Assembly: GCF_009910705.1 (NCBI RefSeq)
Contig: NZ_JAAAXJ010000003.1
Span: 496,001-560,000 of the forward strand
DNA: 64,000 bases
Source: Microvirga arsenatis
GTDB lineage: Bacteria > Pseudomonadota > Alphaproteobacteria > Rhizobiales > Beijerinckiaceae
Direction: 5' to 3'
The notes under the pieces are model-generated. The model saw only the letters and a list, made by a program, of their open reading frames with translations, had not been told where the DNA came from and did no database searches. Within the stretch, counting starts at the first letter, position 1; every line of letters begins with the position of its first letter. Position numbers and translations under genes: made by a program. Positions 1-8,287 of this stretch are shown here, piece by piece.

Positions 1-138
1 CTCTACTGCGCATCCGGAAACCGGTCGGCGCTGGGGGCAAAGGCCCTGACAGAAATGGGCATCGGAAACGTGTCGCATGTGGCGGGCGGCTTCGCGGCCC
101 TCCAGCAGGCGGGCGCGCCCATCGAAGAGGGCCGCTAA
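1..138 (+). CDS. Rhodanese-domain protein, C-terminal part (5' end outside window)
   Basis: The first 46 codons read in frame to a TAA at 136-138. They carry the rhodanese active-site loop LYCASGNRSA, with the catalytic Cys in the C-x5-R/S arrangement, and the usual ending VAGGFAALQQAGAP. Rhodaneses move sulfane sulfur between thiols and acceptors such as cyanide, sulfite or glutathione. The gene enters from the left edge, so length and start cannot be judged. It fits the sulfur-handling genes that follow, although the next gene is on the other strand. Confidence 0.85.
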   Translation, partial: LYCASGNRSALGAKALTEMGIGNVSHVAGGFAALQQAGAPIEEGR

Positions 139-156
139 GCCATGCTGACCGGTCGC

Positions 157-853
157 TCAGCCTCGGTGCTCACGCACTTGCCGGGCGATGCGGTTCAGAT
201 GATGGTCGTGGATCCCGAAGCCTTCCAGGCCATGGATGGTGTCGAAGAGGTAGTCCCGGCAGGAGCCCAGTGCCCCGCAGGCGGTGGCTATCACCCGGGC
301 CGTGTCGGCCTCCGAAGCGGGCCGGACGTAGTTCGGGGCCTTGCGCTTGATCGTGAAGGCGATGGCGAACGTGTCTTCGGGCAGATCGGGACCGTGCAGC
401 GCTCACCCAGCGCGGCACGTAGGCGCCCGTCACCATCTCGCGCCGCCAGACCAGTTCAAGCTCGGCCTCCGCTTCGGCGCGGGCGATGCGGAAGGCCACG
501 CCCCGGCAGGAACCGCCGCTGTCGAGCCCCAGCACCAGGCCCGGGGCGTCCGGGGTGCCGCGCCCGATGGGCGTGGACAGGCAGAACTCCCGGTGCCAGC
601 CCCGGATCAGGACCGGCTTCTGCTCGGTATGGTGGAAGGCCGGGTTCCAGATCAGGGAGCCGTAGCCGAACAGCCAGACCTCGCCCGGCGCGGGCTGCGC
701 GGCCAGGGTCGCCTGGAGGGATGCATGCCGCTCGGCATCGCTCAGCACAGGCAGATTGGTCCCGGAGCGGGCGATCATCTCATGCACGAAGCCATCCCGG
801 AGGGTTTCCTGGGTCAAGCGATGGGACCGCTTCGGCGCGGCAGATCCTTTCAT
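157..853 (-). pseudogene. chaC: ChaC-type gamma-glutamylcyclotransferase, frameshifted
   Basis: This family cleaves glutathione to 5-oxoproline and Cys-Gly in the cytoplasm. The start at 853 has a GGAGA site just upstream. The first frame shows the family signature VWLFGYGSLIWNPAF and runs through MVTGAYVPRW. Near 389-400 the match moves to another frame (PEDTFAIAFTIKRKAPNYV ... FDTIHGLEGFGIHD) that ends in TGA at 157-159. Removing one base joins the frames into a normal-length protein, so there is one extra base, either a real mutation or a sequencing error. If real, the shift removes roughly the last 80 residues and the protein is probably inactive. Confidence 0.8.
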
Positions 854-1070
854 TCCAATCTCCACTGGGTCGGCACTCGCGTGGCCGTGGGGGCCAATTC
901 CCTTCGGCTCTCTGCATACCTTGGGTGGGGATGTAAGTCTTGGGGTGGCGGGATGTTCATGCCGGCGGCGCATGGCAGCATCACACATGCTGCGCCTGCT
1001 CCGCGATCAGGCAGCCGGCTGCAGCCAGCCATCGGCTCGATCAAGTGACGCCCGGTCGAGCGTCGGGGAG

Positions 1071-1445
1071 CTATTGCGGTGCGAACGGGTTCCTGAATCC
1101 ACCGGCCCCCGCCGGCGCCCTGGGCGGATGATGCGTGGCGAGATAGTCGAGGATCAGGTCCCGGTCGGCGCCCTGGATGTCCGGCATGCCGTGCCGCTCC
1201 GTCATCCAGGTCATCGTCTCGTCCCATCTGTCGCGGGTCAACCCCTGGTTCGACACTAGCTTGTAGCCGTGGCACGCGGTGCACAGGCCGAAGGTCTCGT
1301 CCCGTCCGGGTCCCGCCGGCAGGTCGTCAAGCTGCTCGTCCTTGGGCGTGAAGGCAGGCGCAGGCCCCTGCTGGGCCTGCCCGGCAGAGAAAGAGGCCGA
1401 TGCCGTGAGGGCCAGCATCGGCAGCCAGTGGAATAGCCGCACCAT
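1071..1445 (-). CDS. sorB: SorB-like c-type cytochrome subunit of sulfite dehydrogenase
   Basis: A 124-residue secreted monohaem cytochrome. It has an N-terminal signal peptide (hydrophobic LPMLALTASASFSAG) and one CTACH haem-binding motif, followed by a short helical region (RWDETMTWMTERHGMPDI). A methionine in that stretch may be the distal haem ligand. The ATG at 1445 is preferred to the TTG one codon upstream because AAGGA is well spaced from it. The gene begins 9 bases after the molybdopterin oxidoreductase gene ends, so the two are almost certainly co-transcribed and form a SorAB-type complex. In that family the cytochrome takes electrons from sulfite oxidation in the periplasm and passes them to the respiratory chain. 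Confidence 0.85.
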   Translation of the reverse strand: MVRLFHWLPMLALTASASFSAGQAQQGPAPAFTPKDEQLDDLPAGPGRDETFGLCTACHGYKLVSNQGLTRDRWDETMTWMTERHGMPDIQGADRDLILDYLATHHPPRAPAGAGGFRNPFAPQ

Positions 1446-1454
1446 CAATGATCC

Positions 1455-2789
1455 TTATCCCACCAAGACGGCCACGCGGTGCATGGTGTTGCCGCCATAG
1501 CCCTGCGGGTTCCAGTTGTGGGCCACGGGCGGTTGCATCTTGCCGTTCGAGTCCGTGGCCCTTGTCCAGATCTCGAAGTAGCCGTCCGACGGCAGTGGGA
1601 TGGTCGCTGTCCACCTACTCCAGTCGTAGCGGTTGCGGGGCGGTGCCAGTGTCGCCTGCGTCCAGGTCTGGCCCGCATCGGTCGAGACGTCCACGCGCGA
1701 CACCGTGAGATCGCCGGCCCAGGCGGTGCCGCGCAGGGCCACCTCCCGCGTGCCGGCCGGCAGCCTCGTGCCGTTCGCCGGAGCCGTGATGATGCTGCGC
1801 ACCGGCATGGATTCGAGGATGCGGAAGTCCTTCTCGTCCGCCTTGCCGCCCGGCACCATGGGCGTGTTCGGCACCCGGTAGGAGGTTCCGGTCATGCCTT
1901 GGCCGTCATGCTCGCGGTCACGGATCGTGATCCGCGTCAGCCACTTGTGCGACAGCGAGCCAGGCCAGCCGGGAATGACCAGCCGCAGTGGTCCGCCATG
2001 GATGTTGGGCAGGGGCTCGCCATTCATCTGGTAGACGATCAGGCTGTGCGGCTCCAGCGCCTTGGCGATGGGCATGCCGCGCGAGAGGGACTCCTTGGTC
2101 GTGTCTCCCGAGAGGTGCGGGTCGGCGCCGTAATGGGCGGTGTACTTCGCCGTGTCCTTGAGCCCCGCCGCCTGCAGCACTTCGCCCAGCGGGATGCCGG
2201 TCCACTCGGCGCAGCCCGCGCCGCCGTTGGCCCATTGGTTGCCTCTGGCCTGCGGCTGGAAGAACGAGCGGCCGTTGCCGCCGCATTCGAGCACCATGCG
2301 GTAGGTTTTAGGCTGGAAGCGGGACTTCAGCTCGGCCAGTGTCAGCTCAAGCCGGTTGTTCACCTCGCCGTCAATAGTCAGCTTCCAGGCATCCGGGTTT
2401 GCCGCCGGTTCCGGGATCTGTCCGTTGTTGCGAATGAAGAACTTCGACATTGGCGTGGTCTCGTCATCGAGCAGGTGCTCGGGCGTCTCCGCCACCAGCG
2501 GCCGCTCGCCGAGGACAACGAGCCCCTTCTCCTTGCCTGGGTAGTCGAGGGGCTGTGGCCCTGAAGGCTGGGCAGCACCGCCCGATGCGGGAGCCCCCTG
2601 CGCCAGAGCCGACGGGATCATGATGCCGGTTGGATTCGAGGACAGGGGGACGCTGGCGCCCACGGTGGCCCCTAGGCCCGCCAGGCTAACGCTGGTTAGG
2701 AGCCCGCGGCGGCTGATCCCTCCCGGCTGCGGGGGCTCTTGATCGTCAAGGGGTAGGTCTTGGGGCGACCGCTCGGTTTGGCGTGTCAT
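1455..2789 (-). CDS. sorA: Sulfite oxidase-type molybdopterin oxidoreductase (SorA-like), Tat-exported
   Basis: A 444-residue periplasmic sulfite dehydrogenase catalytic subunit. A twin-arginine signal (SRRGLLTS, about residue 26) precedes a linker. The sulfite-oxidase Mo-cofactor domain follows, with the cysteine ligand in ECGGNGR (Cys169), then the PNIHGGPLRLVIPGW segment and a C-terminal Mo-co dimerisation domain (VDVSTDAGQTW). The ATG at 2789 is chosen because GCGGAGGA lies 8 bases upstream; an upstream extension has no such site. It sits directly before sorB. The product should oxidise sulfite to sulfate in the periplasm. SoxC is a relative, but no sox genes are nearby, so SorA fits better. 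Confidence 0.88.
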   Translation of the reverse strand: MTRQTERSPQDLPLDDQEPPQPGGISRRGLLTSVSLAGLGATVGASVPLSSNPTGIMIPSALAQGAPASGGAAQPSGPQPLDYPGKEKGLVVLGERPLVAETPEHLLDDETTPMSKFFIRNNGQIPEPAANPDAWKLTIDGEVNNRLELTLAELKSRFQPKTYRMVLECGGNGRSFFQPQARGNQWANGGAGCAEWTGIPLGEVLQAAGLKDTAKYTAHYGADPHLSGDTTKESLSRGMPIAKALEPHSLIVYQMNGEPLPNIHGGPLRLVIPGWPGSLSHKWLTRITIRDREHDGQGMTGTSYRVPNTPMVPGGKADEKDFRILESMPVRSIITAPANGTRLPAGTREVALRGTAWAGDLTVSRVDVSTDAGQTWTQATLAPPRNRYDWSRWTATIPLPSDGYFEIWTRATDSNGKMQPPVAHNWNPQGYGGNTMHRVAVLVG

Positions 2790-2939
2790 GGCATTCCTCC
2801 GCATGGCCCCCATCGCACCGCGCCCGTGGCCGCAGCGTCGTTTGCCGCATGGTAGGACAACAAGCTTGACCTGTGAAGACAAGGCGGCAGTGCAGGGCGG
2901 TCGTCGGACCGCTCCGCAAGGCGCCTCATCGCACTTCGG

Positions 2940-3740
2940 CTACTCCGCCAGCAGCCGGCTGAGCGCACCCGACAATGCCTCACGGGAAATCTCGCCAACG
3001 TGGACGGACTGGAGCTTTCCGTCTGTGCCGATGAAGAGGGTGACCGGCAGACCCGGCGTGGCGTAGTGGCGAGGCACGTCCGTGCGCGCATCGAGCAGCA
3101 CGTTCGACAGCGTGATCTTCTCCTTGTTCAGGTAGCCCTCAATCGTCGTGCGCCTCTCGCCCTGGTTCACGAACAGGAACGTGACGTCGTCTCTCGCCGC
3201 TGCCACCTCGGCCATCATCGGCATCTCGCGCCGGCAGGGCGGACACCAACTGGCCCAGAGGTTCACTACGACGGGTTTTCCCATAAAAGCCGTCATGGAC
3301 GTGTCGCCTCCCTTGATGTTCTCCAAAGCAACATGCGGCATCGGGGTCGAAGGCGTGGCGTTGGTCAGCTGCCACACGACGTTCCACGCAAACAGCGCTA
3401 TCGCCAGACTGACCACGGCACCAATGGCCGTGCGGCGCGTACGCACCAGGGCCACGGACACAGCAACAACAGAGGCAGCGGCCCATGGCCAGGAGAAGCC
3501 TCCCTGCCAGACCGCCAGGATGCGCCAGGGCTCGGCGGCGAAACTGGCGGTGTTCTCGATCACGTGCCCGAGACGCGCCGTGATCAGGCCTGCGATGAGG
3601 GCCCAACTCGACCACCGCCCGATGCGGGGATCCAGGCGGGAGGACAGGACCCACGTGACGGCCATGAAGGCACCGATGCCGACGATGGCGGCGAGGCGAT
3701 CACCGGCGAAGATGAGGGGACCAATTGAAACGGCTTGCAT
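2940..3740 (-). CDS. TlpA-like thiol:disulfide protein with N-terminal membrane domain
   Basis: 266 residues. The first ~130 hold several hydrophobic segments resembling a prolipoprotein diacylglyceryl transferase-like membrane anchor. The rest is a TlpA/ResA thioredoxin domain with WASWCPPCRREMP, the CPPC redox pair, and the cis-proline loop TPGLPVTLFIG. It is probably membrane-bound with the thioredoxin domain in the periplasm, reducing disulfides. It lies 150 bases upstream of sorA on the same strand and may be read with it. No clear ribosome site precedes the ATG. A CTTAAG-N5-CTTAAG box begins 24 bases upstream, so the transcript may be nearly leaderless and controlled by the adjacent two-component system. 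Confidence 0.85.
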   Translation of the reverse strand: MQAVSIGPLIFAGDRLAAIVGIGAFMAVTWVLSSRLDPRIGRWSSWALIAGLITARLGHVIENTASFAAEPWRILAVWQGGFSWPWAAASVVAVSVALVRTRRTAIGAVVSLAIALFAWNVVWQLTNATPSTPMPHVALENIKGGDTSMTAFMGKPVVVNLWASWCPPCRREMPMMAEVAAARDDVTFLFVNQGERRTTIEGYLNKEKITLSNVLLDARTDVPRHYATPGLPVTLFIGTDGKLQSVHVGEISREALSGALSRLLAE

Positions 3741-3763
3741 GAGCGCGTTGGTTCAGGATCCAG

Positions 3764-3780
3764 CTTAAGGCAGCCTTAAG
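3764..3780. promoter_or_regulatory. PmrA/QseB-type operator upstream of the TlpA-like gene
   Basis: The sequence CTTAAGGCAGCCTTAAG is a perfect palindrome around a central base. It can also be read as CTTAAG-N5-CTTAAG, the spacing known for PmrA/QseB-family response regulators. It lies 24-40 bases before the TlpA-like start codon and about 30 bases after the kinase stop. A copy differing only at the centre lies at 5865-5882. Confidence 0.75.
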
Positions 3781-3808
3781 AGAACCGCCGGATCCAGCGC
3801 TGCCACCG

Positions 3809-5170
3809 TCAGCCTGTGGCCACGTCGATGCCGAAGCCAACCCGTACGCCGGACCGACCCTGGCGATTGTGCAGCACGAAGGAGGCCTTTGCCCGCCGGA
3901 GCGCCGCGTCGACGATGGCAAGGCCAAGGCCGCTGCCGACAGGGCTGCGATGGCGCCCACGGAAGAACCGGTCGGTCACTTGGCCGATCTCGTCCTCCGG
4001 GATGCCAGGGCCCTCGTCTTCCACGGCGATCACCGGCGGGCTTGCACTGCTGTCGAGGACCCACCGCACGCGCCCACCCGCCGGCGAGTGCTGCACGGCG
4101 TTCTCATGCAGGTTGCGCACGGCGAGATGGAAGAGTTCGCGGTTCATCCGGATCGTCGTATGGTGGAGCGCGGGGTCGATCTCCACCCCAACATCCGTGT
4201 GGCTGGTTCTGAGGCTGGCGGCGATGTCCTCGATGGCGCGCCCGACCACGATGTCCTGAGGCTCGCCCTCGTCCGGAACGGCATCGAGCTCGGACATGGC
4301 AAGCAGCTGGCGCACGAGGCGGCTGGTGCGGTCGACGGCCACCAACGTTTGCCTCATCGCTCCTTCGCGGATTTCCGGATCCCTCGCCGCCAGGGCCACT
4401 TGGACCTGGGTGCGCAGGCCGGCCAGCGGGGTGCGCAGCTCGTGCGCCGCAAAGGCCGTGAAGCTGCGCTCATGCTCGCGGGCTGCCGCGAACTTGCCGA
4501 ACAGGCCGTTGAGGGCGTCAACAACGGGACGGATCTCCGACGGCGGGTTGCCGACGCTGACCGGGCTCAGGTCCTCGGGGCCGCGCGCCTTGAGGCCCTG
4601 TGTCAGGCGGCGCAGGGGCCGCAGCCCGCTCCCGACGCTGGCCCAGATCAGGAAGGCGAGCAGCGGGACCACAACGATGGCCGGCAGAACAAGCCCCCGG
4701 ACGAGGTCGGTGACGAGGCGATCCCGCAGCCCGAGCCGGTCGCCGACCAGCACACGGATGCCGCGGTCTCGGTCGGCGAAGGCATAGACCCGCCACGGCT
4801 CGCCGCCCACCTCCTGCTCCGAGAACCCGCTGGTCTCGTTCGACAACGCGGCCTCAGGGGCGCCGCTGGAGCGTCCGATCAACCGGCCGTCGAACGACCA
4901 GATCTGGCACGAGAGCTGGCGCTCGTAGCCCACATGCGTTGGCTCCGGGAGCGGTATGGAGGCCGGGGCTTCGCCGGCGCGGGCCGAGAGCGCGATCTCG
5001 CCGCTGGTGACCAGCGAACCCACCATGCGGGCCGCCTCCATAAGGCGCGTGTCGAGCACGTGCTGCAGTTGGCGCTTGGTGTCGAGATAGATCCAAGCCG
5101 TCGCGAACAGCCAGATCAGGGTCGTGGCGGCAATGAGGATGATGAAGAGGCGGGTGCGGATCGAGCTCAT
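3809..5170 (-). CDS. Sensor histidine kinase, QseC/PmrB type
   Basis: 453 residues. A membrane segment at about 8-28, a periplasmic sensor to about 165 and a second membrane segment at about 165-190 are followed by HAMP, HisKA with AAHELRTPLAGL (phospho-acceptor His243) and a HATPase domain (N box NLHENAVQH, G boxes EDEGPGIPED and GSGLGLAIVDA). It starts one base after the response-regulator stop, so the pair is translated together. The signal sensed is unknown; the neighbourhood suggests envelope thiol, metal or oxidant stress. Confidence 0.92.
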   Translation of the reverse strand: MSSIRTRLFIILIAATTLIWLFATAWIYLDTKRQLQHVLDTRLMEAARMVGSLVTSGEIALSARAGEAPASIPLPEPTHVGYERQLSCQIWSFDGRLIGRSSGAPEAALSNETSGFSEQEVGGEPWRVYAFADRDRGIRVLVGDRLGLRDRLVTDLVRGLVLPAIVVVPLLAFLIWASVGSGLRPLRRLTQGLKARGPEDLSPVSVGNPPSEIRPVVDALNGLFGKFAAAREHERSFTAFAAHELRTPLAGLRTQVQVALAARDPEIREGAMRQTLVAVDRTSRLVRQLLAMSELDAVPDEGEPQDIVVGRAIEDIAASLRTSHTDVGVEIDPALHHTTIRMNRELFHLAVRNLHENAVQHSPAGGRVRWVLDSSASPPVIAVEDEGPGIPEDEIGQVTDRFFRGRHRSPVGSGLGLAIVDAALRRAKASFVLHNRQGRSGVRVGFGIDVATG

Positions 5171-5171
5171 G

Positions 5172-5831
5172 TCAGGCGCTCCGGAGACGGTAGCCGAGGC
5201 CGCGCACCGTCTCGATGGCGTCGCGCCCGATCTTCACGCGAAGGTGATGCACGTGGACCTCGACGGCGTTGCTCTCCACGTCCTCCTCCCAGCCATAGAG
5301 CCGGTCGGCGAGCTGGTCCTTCGACAGCACCGTGCCGGGATGTCTCATGAGAGCCTCCAGGATCGAGAATTCGCGGCGCGAGAGGCCGACCGGCTTGCCG
5401 TCGACCTCAACGGTGCGGCGGCCGGGATCGAGCTCAATCCCGTTCCACGCCAGGACCGGCGAGGCGCGTCCCGCGGCCCGGCGTGAGATAGCCCGCAGAC
5501 GGGCGGCGACCTCGTCGAGATCAAAGGGTTTTCCGAGATAATCGTCCGCTCCGCTGTCGAGGCCGCCGATCCGGTCGGCGACGGTGTCCTTTGCAGTCAG
5601 CAGCAAAACCGGCGTTGCGTCCTGGCGCCGGCGCAGCTCGCGCAAGATGTCGAGCCCGGAGCCGTCCGGCAGCATCAGGTCGAGGACGATGGCATCGAAC
5701 TCGGCCGTGGCCAGGGCCGCGCGGGCATCGCCGCACGACGCCACCGCATCGACCGTGAAGCCATGAATGCCAAGTCCAACCTTCAGGCCGTCGAGCAGCA
5801 CCGCATCGTCTTCAACCACAAGAATACGCAT
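5172..5831 (-). CDS. OmpR/PhoB-family response regulator, QseB/PmrA type
   Basis: 219 residues. The receiver domain has acidic pocket EDD, phospho-acceptor Asp51 in VLDLMLPDGSG, and Lys in GKPFD. A winged-helix DNA-binding domain follows (LSRREFSILEALMRHPGTVLS; ESNAVEVHVHHLRVKIG). The start has GGAGGTG upstream. The CTTAAG-N5-CTTAAG box between this gene and dsbD matches the recognition pattern of this regulator subfamily, suggesting autoregulation plus control of dsbD and, through the second box, tlpA. Confidence 0.93.
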   Translation of the reverse strand: MRILVVEDDAVLLDGLKVGLGIHGFTVDAVASCGDARAALATAEFDAIVLDLMLPDGSGLDILRELRRRQDATPVLLLTAKDTVADRIGGLDSGADDYLGKPFDLDEVAARLRAISRRAAGRASPVLAWNGIELDPGRRTVEVDGKPVGLSRREFSILEALMRHPGTVLSKDQLADRLYGWEEDVESNAVEVHVHHLRVKIGRDAIETVRGLGYRLRSA

Positions 5832-5864
5832 CGAGCACCTCCGCGGGCTCTGTGACCCGCTACC

Positions 5865-5882
5865 CTTAAGGCTGCCTTAAGG
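5865..5882. promoter_or_regulatory. PmrA/QseB-type operator between response regulator and dsbD
   Basis: CTTAAGGCTGCCTTAAGG lies in the divergent region, 33 bases before the response-regulator start and about 45 before the preferred dsbD start. It is the same box as at 3764-3780 apart from the central base. The half-sites are 11 bases apart, one helical turn, as expected for a head-to-tail OmpR-family dimer. Confidence 0.78.
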
Positions 5883-5927
5883 TTGGCCGGGAGTTTGGGG
5901 GAAGTTGTCCTAGTCGCGAGGATTCGC

Positions 5928-7748
5928 TTGCCCCACAACCTTACCCGAATTGTGTTTGCGCTCGTTGCGCTGGTCCTTGGCTCAATCGGGGCGGGGGCGC
6001 AGTTCAATATCCCCAGCGCCGACGAAGTGTTCAGGTTCAGCGCCTCGAAGAGCGCCGATGGAGGTATCATCCTCGACTGGGCGATTGCCCCGGACATGTA
6101 CCTGTATCGCGACAAAGTGATCGTCTCGGCCTCGCCCGGCGACGCCAAGCCGCTGCCGGTCGAAACCAGCCCCGGCCAGAAGAAAGACGATCCAACCTTC
6201 GGCGAGACCGAGGTTTACCACGATGCGGCCCGCGCGACCGTGTCGGCCGGCGCCTTGGCCGCCGCCAGCTCGCCCCAGACGGTCCATGTCACCTACCAGG
6301 GCTGCGCCGAGAAGCTCGGCATCTGCTATCCGCCCGAGACGAAAGCCATCGAACTTGCGGCGCTTCCGGTGGCGAATGGTGGCCCGGCGGCTTCGACCGG
6401 CCCCTCGCAGCCGGTCGAAGCCGCCGCGTCCGCCACGACTGCGCCGCCGACGCCGCAAACGGCCTCGCAGGATAATGCCTGGATGAGTGGCAGCCTGGCG
6501 TCGGTCCTGGCGACCTTCCTCGGCTTCGGGCTGCTGCTGACCTTCACCCCCTGCGTGCTGCCGATGATCCCGATCCTGTCGGGCATGCTCGCCCGCAGCG
6601 GAGGGCGGCTCTCGGCGGGGAGGGGCTTCGCGCTCTCGGTCACCTACGTGCTCGCCATGGCGGCGGCCTATGGCTTGCTCGGCGTCGCCGCCGCCTGGTC
6701 GGGGCAGAACCTGCAGGCCGCCCTGCAGACGCCTTGGGCCTTGGGCGCCATGAGCGTGCTGTTCGTGGTTCTTGCGCTGTCGATGTTCGGCCTGTTCGAA
6801 CTCCAGCTCCCCAGCTCCTGGACCAGCTTCATCTCGGGTCGCACCTCGGGGATGGGCGGCTCGCTTCCTGGCGCGGCGGCCCTCGGTTTCACGTCGGCCC
6901 TGATCGTCGGCCCCTGTGTGACGCCGCCGCTGGCCGGGGCTCTGCTCTACGTGTCGCAAACGGGCGACATGATGCGTGGCGCGGCGGCCCTGTTCATGCT
7001 GGGACTCGGCATGGGCCTGCCGCTGATCGTGTACGGCACCGTCGGGGCCAAGGCCCTGCCGAAGTCAGGCCTCTGGCTGGTGCGCGTCAAGCAGGCTTTC
7101 GGCGTCGTCTTCCTCGGCGTCGCCATCGCGATGGTCTCGCGCATCGCGCCACCCCAGCTGTCGCTCGCCCTGTGGGCCATGCTCGCCATCGGAGCCGGCG
7201 TGTTCCTCGGTGCCTTCGATCCGGCGCCCGGCTGCGCGGCCCGCCGGCTGGCCAAGGCAGCCGGCATTGCAGCAGTTCTCTACGGTGGAACGCTGGTGGT
7301 GGGCGCCGCGTCCGGGGCGACGGACCCGCTCCAGCCGCTGGCCACCTTGGCACGGGGCTCGGCGCCCGCCGTAACGAGTGAGCTTGCAGCCACCCGCGTC
7401 ACCACGCCGGCGGAGTTCGACGCCGCGGTCGAGACGGCCCGGGCGCAGGGCAAGCCGATCCTCGTCGACTTCACCGCCGAGTGGTGCGTGACCTGCAAGG
7501 AGATCGACCGCACCGTCTTCGCCGATCCCACCGTGCAGGCAAGGCTCAAGGACGTGGCGTTCATCCGCGCCGACGTGACGGATTACAACGATGGGAGCCG
7601 CAATCTGATGCAGCGCTTCGGCGTGGTCGGGCCTCCGACGATCCTGTTCCTCGATCCGAAGACCGGACAGGAACTCGCCCCGGCCCGCACCATCGGCACC
7701 ATCGATGCAGACGGCTTCCTCCAGAAGCTTACAGCGGCGGGCGCGTGA
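5928..7748 (+). CDS. dsbD: Thiol:disulfide interchange protein DsbD
   Basis: About 606 residues. A signal sequence is followed by the N-terminal DsbD-alpha domain (cysteines in GCAEKLGICYPP), a membrane domain with paired redox cysteines (FTPCVLP; GPCVTPP), and a C-terminal thioredoxin domain with EWCVTC (Cys520 and Cys523). DsbD carries electrons from cytoplasmic thioredoxin across the membrane to periplasmic reductases. The start is uncertain. No ATG is available; the TTG at 5928 with GAGGA upstream is preferred to a TTG at 5883, which abuts the regulator box. The stop overlaps the next start (TGATG), so the genes are translationally coupled. Confidence 0.93.
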   Translation: MPHNLTRIVFALVALVLGSIGAGAQFNIPSADEVFRFSASKSADGGIILDWAIAPDMYLYRDKVIVSASPGDAKPLPVETSPGQKKDDPTFGETEVYHDAARATVSAGALAAASSPQTVHVTYQGCAEKLGICYPPETKAIELAALPVANGGPAASTGPSQPVEAAASATTAPPTPQTASQDNAWMSGSLASVLATFLGFGLLLTFTPCVLPMIPILSGMLARSGGRLSAGRGFALSVTYVLAMAAAYGLLGVAAAWSGQNLQAALQTPWALGAMSVLFVVLALSMFGLFELQLPSSWTSFISGRTSGMGGSLPGAAALGFTSALIVGPCVTPPLAGALLYVSQTGDMMRGAAALFMLGLGMGLPLIVYGTVGAKALPKSGLWLVRVKQAFGVVFLGVAIAMVSRIAPPQLSLALWAMLAIGAGVFLGAFDPAPGCAARRLAKAAGIAAVLYGGTLVVGAASGATDPLQPLATLARGSAPAVTSELAATRVTTPAEFDAAVETARAQGKPILVDFTAEWCVTCKEIDRTVFADPTVQARLKDVAFIRADVTDYNDGSRNLMQRFGVVGPPTILFLDPKTGQELAPARTIGTIDADGFLQKLTAAGA

Positions 7749-8248
7749 TGGTTTTCGGCTCGACTCGTCACCGTGCTTTCCCCCAGGCCTACGCATGGTC
7801 GCGCCGGACGATCCTGAGGTATGCAGCCCTGATCCCATGCCTGACGCTCTCGCCTCAACGAGGGCAGGCAGGGGCCGCGGAACTGGCCTTTGCTCATGTC
7901 ACCAACCGCAGGGAGTTCGACGCCGCATTCACCAAGGCTCGTGCTCAGAAGAAGTCGGTGCTGGCGTACTTCACAGCGGAGTGGTGCCCGATCTGCAAGA
8001 GCATCGACAGCCGCGTGTTCTCCAATCCTGTGATCAAGAGGCGGCTTGAGCGCATCGCCCTGGTTCGCGCGGACGTGACGGCCGTCGATGCCGGCAACCG
8101 GGCGCTCATGGAACACCTTCGGGTGTCAGGCCCGCCGACCATGTTCGTCATCGATCCGAAGGACGGCCGGGAGATGCCCAGAACCCGCCTGACCGGGGCC
8201 GTCGACGCCAACCTCTTCCTCGACACGATCAATCTTGCAGGCCTTTAG
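7748..8248 (+). CDS. Periplasmic thioredoxin-fold protein (DsbD C-domain-like)
   Basis: 166 residues with an N-terminal hydrophobic or signal segment (RTILRYAALIPCLTLS) and a thioredoxin fold holding AEWCPICKS (Cys80 and Cys83) and a cis-proline loop SGPPTMFVID. It resembles the C-terminal domain of the upstream DsbD (compare EWCVTCKEIDRTVF with EWCPICKSIDSRVF), so it may be a duplicated, detached domain. Its start overlaps the dsbD stop. It probably acts as a partner or substrate of DsbD in the periplasm. Specific function is inferred only. Confidence 0.85.
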   Translation: MVFGSTRHRAFPQAYAWSRRTILRYAALIPCLTLSPQRGQAGAAELAFAHVTNRREFDAAFTKARAQKKSVLAYFTAEWCPICKSIDSRVFSNPVIKRRLERIALVRADVTAVDAGNRALMEHLRVSGPPTMFVIDPKDGREMPRTRLTGAVDANLFLDTINLAGL

Positions 8249-8287
8249 GCCCGCGACCGTCCTTCCCCGCATTCCAAGGAGTCAACA

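Noticed and set aside
3869..5350. A 493-codon open frame on the plus strand opposite the two-component genes
   Set aside because: It is the antisense of the kinase and regulator; composition is unnatural (runs of Arg, Gly and His) and the minus strand carries clear family motifs.
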